From positions 1-8,490 of the forward strand of contig JAISRD010000004.1 in NCBI GenBank assembly GCA_031273835.1: a stretch of DNA of 8,490 bases. The letters are read 5' to 3'. Within the stretch, counting starts at the first letter, position 1. Each line of letters starts with the position of its first letter. The notes beneath the pieces were generated by a model. It did no database searches, was not told the DNA's origin, and was given only the letters and a program-made list of their open reading frames with translations. The position numbers and the translations under genes were made by a program. Shown in pieces: positions 1 to 6,142 of the stretch. This DNA is from Treponema sp. GTDB lineage: Bacteria; Spirochaetota; Spirochaetia; Treponematales; Breznakiellaceae.

Positions 1-353
1 TTCCGATCAGCGCCGCGAACGGCGCCGGGACGGATAAACTGCTCAGTACCGCCCTGACCATGTACGGCCAGCTGTGCCGCCGGACGGAAACGGCGGAACT
101 TAACGCCGCCCTTGCCCGCTGGCTTGAAGAGTGCCCCCCTCCCTCCGGGCCCCGGACCCGCTTTAAGGTAAAGTACGCCGTCCAGGTTTCCCAAAGGCCG
201 GTGAAGTTTGTATTTTTTGTTTCCCGCCCCGATGCGGTAAACGACGCCTACCGATCCTACCTGCGTAACAAGATACGCAAAGACCTGGGTTATTCCATGA
301 TACCGGTGGAACTGGAACTGCGTCCCAGCAGAAAAGAACGGCATAAGGCTTAG
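1..353 (+). CDS. der: Ribosome-assembly GTPase Der (EngA), C-terminal part, 5' end outside window
   Basis: The frame is open from the first base of the window, so the gene starts upstream; the ATG at 60 is internal. The first visible residues, PISAANGAGTDKLL, fit the G5 (SA) motif and last helix of the second GTPase domain. The rest (LNAALARWLEECPPP, then VKYAVQVSQRPVKFVFFVSRPD, SYLRNKIRKDLGY and PVELELRPS) is the KH-like C-terminal domain typical of Der. Der is a double-GTPase that acts in maturation of the 50S ribosomal subunit. The stop is 12 nt before the next gene, so the two are probably co-transcribed. Identity is recognised from the domain pattern; the GTPase domains themselves cannot be inspected here. 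Confidence 0.9.
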   Translation, partial: PISAANGAGTDKLLSTALTMYGQLCRRTETAELNAALARWLEECPPPSGPRTRFKVKYAVQVSQRPVKFVFFVSRPDAVNDAYRSYLRNKIRKDLGYSMIPVELELRPSRKERHKA

Positions 354-365
354 CGGGTAAAGCTG

Positions 366-1610
366 ATGTTTCCCGGCCTCTTTCCCCCCCTGTCGAATGA
401 AGTACGGCAGGATCTTGAAAAACTCCTTTCCCTGATCGACGAGGTCTTTCCCGTTCCCGGCCGTTTCCGTTCCCGCCTTCCTCAGGATGTGGCGGAATGT
501 TCCCGCCTCCTTAGCGGCGGACGCTCCGAGCGGGACGGGGGCTACCTGGGCCGTCCCCGTCTCCTGTCGGCCTATCTGCATTATTTTTTACCCTGGAATG
601 TTTTCAGGCTTTGCCGCCTGTTTGGCGGCATGGAAGGGAGCCTTGAAACTTACGCCGATCTTTCCGACGGGGATGCGGTAAGCGATCTGGGGTCCGGCCC
701 CCTGACCCTGCCTTTGGCCATGGCCATAGCCCTGCGAAAACTCCGGCCGGTAAAACTTGAATTCCGCTGCGTGGACAGAACCGGAGCGGTCCTTGAAGCG
801 GGAAAAAAGCTTTTCGACACCTTTACCGGGGGAATGGAAAAGAACTGGACCGTGAAAACCATACGGGGCCCCCTTGAAGCGGAAATTTACGGGAAGCGGG
901 CCAGGCTTGTAACGGCGGTGAATGTTTTTAACGAAAACGGAAACTACGGCGGACAAAAAGTCCGGGCCCTTCTGTCGTCCCGCTGTGCGGAGGACGGTTC
1001 CATTCTGGTTGTTGAGCCCGGCATCCCCCAGGGGGGGGCTTTTATCTCAGGGCTCCGCAGGGCTTTACAGCAAAGCGGAAGGGCGCCGGTCCTGCCCTGT
1101 ACCCACAGCGCCCCCTGCGCCATGGACAGGCATTCCCCCTACGGTCCCCGGCGCGGGCATGGAGAAAAGTGGTGCCACTTTTCCTTTGATACCCTGGACG
1201 CCCCCGGAGCCCTGCGCCGGCTTTCCGCCGCCGCGGGAATCCCCAAACAAAGGGCGTCCTTGAGCTTCCTCCTGGCCGGCCCTGTATCGCAGGCCGCCGT
1301 ACCGGCGGCGGATATAAACCGCCTGGGGGAAAACGCCCCCCGGAGCGCCGTAATGGATGTGCGCATTATTTCCGATATGTTTCCCCTTCCGGCGGAACCC
1401 CGCGGTCCCAAGCCGGGAACCTGGGGGCGTTACGGCTGTTCGGAGGAAGGTCTTGTTCTTGCCGTCGGCAGCAGAAACAGGATGGACGCCGCGCCTCCGG
1501 GCGCCCTTGTTAGGGTAAGCAGGCAAATCGGCGGCGCGGAAAAGCGGGATCGAAAAAGCGGCGCCCTGCGGGTTGAAGTCCCCGATGACGCCGCACCCGC
1601 AATTCACTGA
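366..1610 (+). CDS. Rsm22-family small-ribosomal-subunit methyltransferase-like protein
   Basis: This 414-residue protein looks like the Rsm22/METTL17 family (PF09243), a SAM-methyltransferase fold linked to small ribosomal subunit assembly. Seen: an N-terminal helical part with LLSAYLHYFLPWNVFRLCRLF; a SAM-binding motif I, VSDLGSGPLTLPLAMAIAL, at about residues 106-124; VTAVNVFNEN near 184; ILVVEPGIPQGG near 213; then the family Cys motif CTHSAPC (C245, C251) followed by KWCHFSF (C270), and a later C358. In METTL17 four cysteines hold a 4Fe-4S cluster; a similar role here is inference. The spacing between the second and third Cys (19 residues, with an RHSPYGPRRGHG insert) is longer than I would expect. 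The start is the ATG 12 nt after der; no strong Shine-Dalgarno is seen, which fits coupling to der. Substrate methylation is not established by the sequence. Confidence 0.75.
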   Translation: MFPGLFPPLSNEVRQDLEKLLSLIDEVFPVPGRFRSRLPQDVAECSRLLSGGRSERDGGYLGRPRLLSAYLHYFLPWNVFRLCRLFGGMEGSLETYADLSDGDAVSDLGSGPLTLPLAMAIALRKLRPVKLEFRCVDRTGAVLEAGKKLFDTFTGGMEKNWTVKTIRGPLEAEIYGKRARLVTAVNVFNENGNYGGQKVRALLSSRCAEDGSILVVEPGIPQGGAFISGLRRALQQSGRAPVLPCTHSAPCAMDRHSPYGPRRGHGEKWCHFSFDTLDAPGALRRLSAAAGIPKQRASLSFLLAGPVSQAAVPAADINRLGENAPRSAVMDVRIISDMFPLPAEPRGPKPGTWGRYGCSEEGLVLAVGSRNRMDAAPPGALVRVSRQIGGAEKRDRKSGALRVEVPDDAAPAIH

Positions 1611-1680
1611 AAGAAGAGGAAGCCGTGGGCCAGGGACGGCGGAGGGTACTTTCATTTACTTATACAATATCCGGAATCGC

Positions 1681-1697
1681 GGGCTTTGCCCTCTTTT
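1681..1697 (+). terminator. Possible short intrinsic terminator after the Rsm22-family gene
   Basis: GGGC-TTT-GCCC followed by TCTTTT lies about 70 nt after the stop of the plus-strand gene and 14 nt before the end of the convergent kinase gene. The stem is only 4 bp, so this is weak. On the minus strand no T-run follows, so it would act only on plus-strand transcripts. Confidence 0.3.
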
Positions 1698-1710
1698 GAA
1701 CAGGCGGCGT

Positions 1711-4476
1711 TTAACTTTTCTTCAGGTACTTCCGCAGGGCGGTGAGCACTTCGTCCAGATCAAGGGGCTTCCCCACATGGGCGTTCATTCCCGCGGCGAG
1801 GCATTTCTCCACATCCTCCCTGAAGACATTGGCGGTCATGGCTATTATGGGTATCCGCGCGCCCCCGGGGGATTTATGGTCCGCTTCCCAGGCTCTGATA
1901 CGCCGGGTGGCTTCGTAGCCGTCCATTTCCGGCATCTGCACGTCCATAAAAATCAAATCGTATTTTTCCGGGCCCTCGGTAAAGATCCTTACGGCCTCGG
2001 CGCCGTTTTCAACGCAGTCAATGGCCAGGGACGTGGGGGCCAGCAGGGAAAGTACGATTTCCCGGTTGATTTCCACATCTTCGGCCAGCAGCATGCGGCG
2101 CCCCTCGAAGTTATCCATCTGTTCCGGTTTTGCCCCGGCGTCCGCCATAAGCATATCCTGCCCAAGGCAGCGGCTCATGCAGTCCGCGATGGCCGAAGGG
2201 AACAGGGGCTTGGATAAAAATTTATCCACCCCGGCGGTTTTCGCTTCACTTTCGATGGAGGTCCATTGGGCGGAGGAGATCATGATTACCACCGATTTGC
2301 CGCCCCTGCTCTTGATGCGCCGGGAAAGCTCTATGCCGTCCATGCCGGGCATTTTCCAGTCCACAAAATAAATATCGTAGGGACCGTTTTTATCGATAAG
2401 GGACAAAGCCTCTTCGCCCCCCGCGGCGGTCTGGAGGGAAAATTCCAGGCGTTCGGAAATCTCCCCGAAGTACTCCCTGATATAATCCTCGTCGTCCACC
2501 GCCAGTACCCTTAAGTTCTTCCAGCTTACTCCGGGGCCGAGCAGGCTTTCCTGCAGCTGCTGTCCCCGTTTGATCCGCACCCGGAACGTAAAGGTGGAGC
2601 CGCTGCCGGGTTCGGATTCCACCCAAATATCGCCGTTCATCATTTCCACGATGCGTTTTGAAATCGCCAGGCCCAGGCCCGTACCGCCGAACTTTCTGGA
2701 GGTACTTGAATCGGCCTGCTCAAAAGAAGAAAAAAGCCGGGACTTCTGTTCGCCGGTAATTCCTATGCCGGAATCTGCCACGCTTATCTTAATCGTACAG
2801 ACCCCGTTTTCTTCGCTTTCCAGTTCCGTCTTAAGCCGTATCGAGCCCCCCTCGGGGGTAAACTTGACGGCGTTGGAAAGCAGATTTGAAACCACCTGGG
2901 AAAGGCGCTGATCGTCCCCGTGGAGAAAACGGGGTATACGCCTGTCTATATGGACGGTGAAAACGAGATGTTTTTCGTCTATGCGGAAATTGATAACGTT
3001 CACCATTTTCTGGAGCGTCTTTTCAAAGTCGAAGTCCGCAAAGGAAAGCTCAAACTTGTTCGCCTCTATCTTTGACATATCCAGGACATCGTTGATGATA
3101 CCCAATAGATGAATGGAGGCGTCGCCTATTTTGTCCAGGCAGTATTCCTTCCTCTCGATATCCCGGGAGGATTTTGCTATTGTCGTCATGCCTATAATGG
3201 CGTTCATGGGGGTCCGTATCTCATGGCTCATGTTGGCGAGAAAGACGCTCTTTGCCTGGTTTGCCTGGTTCGCCTCGTTAAGGGCGGTGTCGCGTTCCCT
3301 TTCCCGCAGGTCCCGGTTCAGCACCCCGGCGATAACGCTGTTTGCGGTAACGACAAGCTGCCGGTCGCTTTCCGTCCAGGCCCTGATGCGGAAACATTCT
3401 TCTATGCTCATGACGGCCCAGAATGCGCCGCTTACATACAGGGGCGTCATAATGAAGGACTTGATCCCCACGGCCTCCATGGCCTTATATTCGGGATGGC
3501 GCCTGACATCGCTGCAGCAGATAAGCGGGATATCCGGAGGCTGCTCTTTGGGGAAAGAGCCGACAATGCCGCTTAACCCTTCCCTTGCGGGGGCGGTAGA
3601 AATGCCGTCCGTACCGCACCAGACATAAACGGCGTAGCTTGTGTTCTCTTCGATAACGCCGATCAGTATGCGGCTTACCCTAAGAAATTCCCCGGTTATG
3701 CGCAGCGCGTCGTTAATGATAGAAGAGGTATCCTCCGAAGAAACAAAACCCTGGGCCAGCTGCGACATAAGCTGCTGCTGCCTGAAACGCCGGGAAAAAT
3801 CCAGTTCTTTTTTCTTATAAATGAAGAAACTTAAAAAACCGGAGGTGATTACAAAAGCGCTGGAAACCAGAAGCATCAGCGAAAGAATGAGGGTACGCCG
3901 CCATGTCAGCATAAGCTGATCGTCGGGTATATCCACCCCGGCAAGGGCCTCGATTTTCCCGTCCGGGCTGAACACCGGGGCATAGGCCGAAAGAATCCGG
4001 TCATAGCCCGGTGAATATTCCCCCAGATCGGTGGCGGCGGCCCTTCTTTCCTTAAGGGCCCTGATGGGGGCTTCTTCCCCCGGTATGGGGCCGGTGGCGA
4101 GGTTTACCGTTTCTTCGGTCAGATCGTTGTCCAGGATGAACTGCCACCATTCCCCGTTTTCATCAAGGGGGCGCAGATAATAGACAAACAGGACGTTGGA
4201 TTCATGGGCGAAGCGGATGGTCCGCTGTCTGATGTCGGTAAACAGGAGTTTTTCCATATCTTCGGGACCGGTAAGCTGGGCCAGCTCTTCCGCCGTAACC
4301 AGATGGGCGGCGGAGCGGCTTGCGGCCAAAAGCCGTTCGGTAACGCTTTCCCGCAGGAAACCCGCGATGGAATTAACCAGAAGGCTGGTAAAGATAGCAA
4401 TGGACAATACCAGGACGGCGGCAATGGAAAAGAGGATAACCGCCGGATTATTGAGCAACACATTTTTTTTCGCCAT
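1711..4476 (-). CDS. Membrane hybrid sensor histidine kinase with Cache-like sensor, GAF and two receiver domains
   Basis: A 921-residue two-component sensor. TM1 spans about residues 12-37. An extracytoplasmic region (about 40-193) contains SAYAPVFSPDGKIEALAGVDI, typical of a Cache sensor fold. TM2 is about 194-220. A GAF-like domain (about 240-390) precedes a short coiled linker rich in ANQANQAK. HisKA has MSHEIRTP with phospho-acceptor His418. HATPase_c has the N box NLLSNAVKFTP (from 531), G1 DSGIGI (568-573) and G2 GGTGLGLAIS (597-606). Receiver 1 (about 654-770) has D661/D662, phospho-acceptor D706 and K756. Receiver 2 (about 793-917) has E799/D800, D845, T881 and K903. All key residues are present, so kinase and both receivers should be active. 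There is no HPt domain or DNA-binding output, so phosphotransfer must continue through a separate protein or act locally. The ligand is unknown. The gene is convergent with the Rsm22-type gene and appears to have its own promoter. Confidence 0.92.
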   Translation of the reverse strand: MAKKNVLLNNPAVILFSIAAVLVLSIAIFTSLLVNSIAGFLRESVTERLLAASRSAAHLVTAEELAQLTGPEDMEKLLFTDIRQRTIRFAHESNVLFVYYLRPLDENGEWWQFILDNDLTEETVNLATGPIPGEEAPIRALKERRAAATDLGEYSPGYDRILSAYAPVFSPDGKIEALAGVDIPDDQLMLTWRRTLILSLMLLVSSAFVITSGFLSFFIYKKKELDFSRRFRQQQLMSQLAQGFVSSEDTSSIINDALRITGEFLRVSRILIGVIEENTSYAVYVWCGTDGISTAPAREGLSGIVGSFPKEQPPDIPLICCSDVRRHPEYKAMEAVGIKSFIMTPLYVSGAFWAVMSIEECFRIRAWTESDRQLVVTANSVIAGVLNRDLRERERDTALNEANQANQAKSVFLANMSHEIRTPMNAIIGMTTIAKSSRDIERKEYCLDKIGDASIHLLGIINDVLDMSKIEANKFELSFADFDFEKTLQKMVNVINFRIDEKHLVFTVHIDRRIPRFLHGDDQRLSQVVSNLLSNAVKFTPEGGSIRLKTELESEENGVCTIKISVADSGIGITGEQKSRLFSSFEQADSSTSRKFGGTGLGLAISKRIVEMMNGDIWVESEPGSGSTFTFRVRIKRGQQLQESLLGPGVSWKNLRVLAVDDEDYIREYFGEISERLEFSLQTAAGGEEALSLIDKNGPYDIYFVDWKMPGMDGIELSRRIKSRGGKSVVIMISSAQWTSIESEAKTAGVDKFLSKPLFPSAIADCMSRCLGQDMLMADAGAKPEQMDNFEGRRMLLAEDVEINREIVLSLLAPTSLAIDCVENGAEAVRIFTEGPEKYDLIFMDVQMPEMDGYEATRRIRAWEADHKSPGGARIPIIAMTANVFREDVEKCLAAGMNAHVGKPLDLDEVLTALRKYLKKS

Positions 4477-4493
4477 TTTTTCCGCTTATATTT

Positions 4494-4522
4494 ATTGTAG
4501 TCGAAAAGAAGATCTCTGTACA
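4494..4522 (-). promoter_or_regulatory. Candidate sigma-70 promoter for the hybrid kinase gene
   Basis: Read on the minus strand: TGTACA (4 of 6 to the -35 consensus), a 17-bp spacer, then TACAAT (5 of 6 to the -10 consensus). The -10 ends 17 nt before the kinase ATG, giving a very short leader. The sequence before the ATG (GCGGAAAAA) is a poor Shine-Dalgarno. By-eye match only. Confidence 0.35.
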
Positions 4523-4592
4523 GGAGACACGGCGCCTCATCGAAAAGGTAACCCAGGGTCCGGCGGGGATAATTAACGGCGGTTTACGCAGG

Positions 4593-4669
4593 GACCTACT
4601 CGCTCCTCCCGCATGCGCGCTTCATTTTTTCCTCCCCCTGCGTTATACTTGGACTATGACCATAGAACA
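4593..4669 (+). repeat. TA-array repeat copy A: right (promoter) half only
   Basis: Matches the right half of the full repeat (copy C at 6199-6275) base for base without gaps and with few mismatches by eye. It includes GACCTACTCGCTCC, the pyrimidine tract TTTTTTCCTCCCCC, the -10 TATACT, and the first 14 coding bases ATGACCATAGAACA. The left 55-bp half is absent: the sequence before it (TTTACGCAGG) does not match. This marks the left edge of the array. On the minus strand it also contains AGGGGGAGG, an ATG, and a 9-codon ORF (4596-4625). Confidence 0.85.
4621..4649 (+). promoter_or_regulatory. Repeat-borne promoter A (leaderless geometry)
   Basis: TTCATT (4621-4626), 17-bp spacer, TATACT (4644-4649), then 6 nt to the ATG at 4656. 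With a normal -10 to start-site distance, transcription would begin at or beside the ATG, giving a leaderless mRNA; no Shine-Dalgarno precedes this ATG. The same spacing occurs in copies B and C, which supports function. Confidence 0.55.
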
Positions 4670-4688
4670 AAAGGTACAGAGCATATAG
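4656..4688 (+). pseudogene. 10-codon remnant of a repeat-linked antitoxin, directly before the DUF433 gene
   Basis: The promoter of repeat A leads into MTIEQKVQSI and then TAG. Compare MTIEQTVEIP, the start of the intact antitoxin at 6262: the first five residues are the same. The TAG is followed at once, in the same frame, by the ATG of the DUF433 gene. The simplest reading is that a DUF433/DUF5615 module replaced most of an older antitoxin gene, leaving its first codons. It may now act as a short translated leader that feeds ribosomes into the next ATG. Confidence 0.45.
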
Positions 4689-4925
4689 ATGAGCATTGAA
4701 GTATTTGATCGCATTACCCAGGATCCGGATATTATGGGCTGAAAGCCGTGCATACGGGGTATGCGTGTTACCGTCAGCAACATACTCGCTCAGATAGGTG
4801 TGGGAGAGACCTTTGAAGAACTCCTTGAAGATTATCCGTATCTTGAACGGGAGGACATTCTTCAGGCCCTTCAATATGCCGCATGGCTTGCCAAAGGCCG
4901 TGAAGCCGCCTTGATTCAAGCATAA
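4689..4925 (+). pseudogene. DUF433 antitoxin gene with in-frame TGA
   Basis: Reading from ATG 4689 gives MSIEVFDRITQDPDIMG, then TGA (4740-4742), then KPCIRGMRVTVSN, ILSQIGVGETFEELLEDYP and YLEREDILQALQYAAWLAKG, to TAA. This is the DUF433 pattern, an antitoxin family that commonly pairs with DUF5615 toxins. The family normally has Gly-Gly-Lys-Pro at the TGA, so a single GGA-to-TGA change explains it. About 79 codons, normal for the family. The rest of the frame is undamaged, so the mutation looks recent. A restart at ATG 4761 could yield a 54-residue fragment lacking the N-terminal strand. The toxin gene starts 9 nt downstream. Confidence 0.75.
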
Positions 4926-4934
4926 AACTATTTT

Positions 4935-5504
4935 ATGAAAATCCTTATAGACATGAATCTGGCCGTGCGCTGGGCCGATATGCTTTCGAACCGGGGTATT
5001 GAAGCGGTTCATTGGACGGCGGTTGGAGAAGCGGCCGCTCCTGACCGTGTTATAATGGCATACGCAAGGGACAGAGCTTATGCGATTCTTACGAAGGACC
5101 TGGACTTTAGCGCCATTCTGGCTTTCACCCATGACGCCAAACCCAGCGTTATTCAAATACGGGCGGCGGATTCCCGGCCCGAAAAACTCCTTGAGCCTGT
5201 TTTCCAGGCGGTCAGCCGGTTTAGCGCCGATATTGAGCACAGCGCGATAGTTACCATTGATATGCAAAAACCCGTATTCATATTCTCCCCTTCGCCGCCG
5301 GAAAATCCTGATCTTGATCGCGATCCCCGCCCTAACCGCCATAACCCTGGCCGCCGCCCAGGAAGCCAGGGTTATAATGAGCGGGAAAATCAAGGTAGAA
5401 TGGCAACATCCTCCCGTCACAAAGGAAGAATTGAAGGCGCAACTGGAGAAGACAGGGTAAGAAATATAGCCCATGCGCGATTTTTACTTTCAGGGCCAAT
5501 TTAA
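4935..5504 (+). CDS. DUF5615 PIN-like toxin, C-terminal frameshift
   Basis: The first about 112 residues fit DUF5615, a PIN-like putative nuclease toxin: MKILIDMNLAVRWADML (Asp6), GIEAVHWTAVG, ILTKDLDFSAIL (Asp55, Asp57), KPSVIQIRAADSRPEKLLEP and SAIVTIDMQK. The family ends soon after this point with a basic ILP-type tail. Here the frame instead runs on into a low-complexity Pro/Arg/Asp tail to 5504. Shifting back one base at CAAAAACCC (5265-5273) gives TRIHILPFAAGKS and a stop at 5309-5311, a normal family ending. The gene is therefore best seen as a toxin of about 125 residues with a one-base loss in an A-run. The catalytic core precedes the shift. It pairs with the broken DUF433 gene 9 nt upstream. 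No clear Shine-Dalgarno precedes the ATG. Confidence 0.7.
   Translation: MKILIDMNLAVRWADMLSNRGIEAVHWTAVGEAAAPDRVIMAYARDRAYAILTKDLDFSAILAFTHDAKPSVIQIRAADSRPEKLLEPVFQAVSRFSADIEHSAIVTIDMQKPVFIFSPSPPENPDLDRDPRPNRHNPGRRPGSQGYNERENQGRMATSSRHKGRIEGATGEDRVRNIAHARFLLSGPI
5341..5375 (+). repeat. Perfect 10-bp inverted repeat, 15-nt loop
   Basis: ATAACCCTGG (5341-5350) and CCAGGGTTAT (5366-5375) are exact reverse complements. The hairpin lies 30 nt after the inferred original stop of the DUF5615 gene and overlaps TATAAT (5373-5378). No T-run follows on either strand, so it is not a typical terminator. It could mark a module boundary or an operator; the function is unknown. Confidence 0.6.
5377..5460 (+). 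pseudogene. Possible antitoxin tail upstream of the YafQ fragment
   Basis: A 27-residue frame from ATG 5377: MSGKIKVEWQHPPVTKEEL then KAQLEKTG. It ends 12 nt before the yafQ-like fragment, which is where a DinJ/RelB-type antitoxin would sit. The frame is open further upstream (QEARVI and an Ala/Leu/Ile-rich stretch), but this overlaps the DUF5615 tail in another frame. GKIKVEW could correspond to the G-I-PFE tail of DinJ proteins, but the match is weak. It is most likely the 3' remnant of an antitoxin whose 5' part was lost when the modules were joined. Confidence 0.3.
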
Positions 5505-5622
5505 AAAAGACCTCAAGCTGGTACAAAAACGCCATTACGATATGGATGAAATTTATGATGTAATCACCATGATCCTCCGGCAGGAACCCATTCCGATCCG
5601 TCCGGCTCCAGGTTCAACTTAA
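5473..5622 (+). pseudogene. YafQ-family toxin, N-terminal fragment cut at a repeat boundary
   Basis: MRDFYFQGQFKKDLKLVQKRH followed by YDMDEIYDVITMILRQEPIP is the N-terminal half of a YafQ (RelE-like mRNA interferase) toxin. The KD(L/V)KL-QKRH-DM pattern is characteristic. YafQ is normally about 90 residues with catalytic His/Asp and Phe residues in the C-terminal half. Here, after residue 40, the frame enters repeat B (from 5591) and ends as IRPAPGST, 49 residues in all. The catalytic half is absent, so it should be inactive as a nuclease. The cut lies at the repeat edge, which suggests that joining of the repeat removed the 3' end of the gene. Confidence 0.7.
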
Positions 5623-5709
5623 TACGGGGCAATACCCCGCCATAGCGACCTATTCGCTCCTCCTGCCTGTGTAGTTCACTTTTTCCTCCAGCTGTGTTAT
5701 ACTGAAATT
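5591..5709 (+). repeat. TA-array repeat copy B: complete, 119 bp
   Basis: Begins TTCCGATCCGTCCGGCTCCA and ends just before the ATG at 5710. Same length as copy C, with no gaps. Left half (5591-5645) ends in CCATAG and contains the hairpin CGGGGCAATACCCCG (5625-5639). Right half (5646-5709) starts CGACCTATTCGCTCC and carries a promoter. ATAG-CGAC-CTAT at the centre is a small inverted repeat spanning the half-site junction. By eye the left half differs from copy C at 5 of 55 positions and the right half at about 13 of 64. On the minus strand GGAGG, GTG and a 9-codon ORF (5650-5679) are kept. Confidence 0.9.
5675..5703 (+). promoter_or_regulatory. Repeat-borne promoter B (leaderless geometry)
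   Basis: TTCACT (4 of 6 to consensus), 17-bp spacer, TATACT (5 of 6), then GAAATT and the ATG at 5710. The spacer and the 6 nt before the ATG have diverged from copies A and C, while the spacing and the -10 hexamer have not. No Shine-Dalgarno precedes the ATG, so the antitoxin mRNA is probably leaderless. Confidence 0.6.
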
Positions 5710-5925
5710 ATGAGCAAAGAACTCCTTTTGAAAGAGATCGATACGCTTCCCCCGGCCTATATGGATGAAGTGGGGGATTTTGTCTCCTGGTTAAAACACC
5801 GGTGGATAAAAGAAACCGCCGCCATGGAAAGAGCGGCCGCCCTTGCGCAGGATGAATACCAAAACAACCGGGATTTAACCGCTTTTTCCGTATTGGACGG
5901 GGATGATTTTTATGAAACAAGGTGA
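5710..5925 (+). CDS. MazE-like (DUF2281-like) antitoxin of the MazF module
   Basis: A 71-residue small acidic protein. The N-terminal half, LLLKEIDTLPPAYMDEVGDFV then SWLKHR, resembles DUF2281 helices (a leucine-rich helix, LPP, then EV-DF-WLK). The C-terminal tail ends LTAFSVLDGDDFYETR, a form common in antitoxins encoded just before MazF; that tail normally binds and blocks the toxin. The start is fixed by the promoter in repeat B, 6 nt after the -10. The gene overlaps the MazF start by 14 nt, so the two are translated together. It seems intact, although its toxin is damaged. No classical AbrB-type MazE fold is evident, so the family name is tentative. Confidence 0.7.
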   Translation: MSKELLLKEIDTLPPAYMDEVGDFVSWLKHRWIKETAAMERAAALAQDEYQNNRDLTAFSVLDGDDFYETR

Positions 5926-6094
5926 GATATGGCAGATTAACCTTGATCCAACCGTTGGAGCGGAAATTCAGAAAACCCGCCCCGCCCTGATAGTCAATGT
6001 TGATGCCCTCGGTAAACTTCCGCTGGGGATTGTTCAACCGGAAATACTCGCACGGGCGCAAAAAGCGATTGCCCTCGTTATCGGTCATATATAA
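5912..6094 (+). pseudogene. MazF/PemK toxin with internal in-frame deletion
   Basis: Residues 1-41 (MKQGEIWQINLDPTVGAEIQ, KTRPALIVN, DALGKLPLGIV) are a clear MazF/PemK N-terminus, including the catalytic-region Arg23 in KTRPA. Residues 42-60 (QPEILARAQKAIALVIGHI) read like the last helix of the same family. The 45-55 residues normally between, with the catalytic Thr/Ser (the PIT-W motif) and the RSLS/KLG segment, are missing. The product is 60 residues instead of about 110 and should not cut RNA, but it may still bind the antitoxin. I chose ATG 5912 because MKQGEIW is the usual family start; ATG 5903 is also in frame. GGGG at 5899-5902 is a possible ribosome binding site. The gene overlaps the antitoxin by 14 nt. 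Confidence 0.75.
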
Positions 6095-6142
6095 CCTCTT
6101 TCCGAACTTGAACCTGTTGAGCAGCATGAAAAAATCCCCTTT

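Noticed and set aside
588..1655. Minus-strand and alternate-frame ORFs across the Rsm22 gene (for example 1065-1655 and 588-956 on the minus strand)
   Set aside because: They are shadows in a GC-rich gene: low-complexity Gly/Pro/Arg composition, no recognisable domain, and complete overlap with a gene of clear family identity.
1640..1675. Promoter around TTATACAATATCC reading rightward
   Set aside because: A -10-like match exists, but no good -35 and no plus-strand gene downstream; the region is between convergent genes.
4740..4742. TGA as selenocysteine or programmed readthrough in the DUF433 gene
   Set aside because: The family has Gly here, a single base change (GGA to TGA) explains it, and I found no obvious selenocysteine-type stem-loop or redox motif.
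4596..5474. A 292-residue minus-strand ORF across the DUF433/DUF5615 module
   Set aside because: It is antisense to recognisable toxin and antitoxin coding sequence, has no family signature, and its end lies within the repeat's 9-codon antisense frame.
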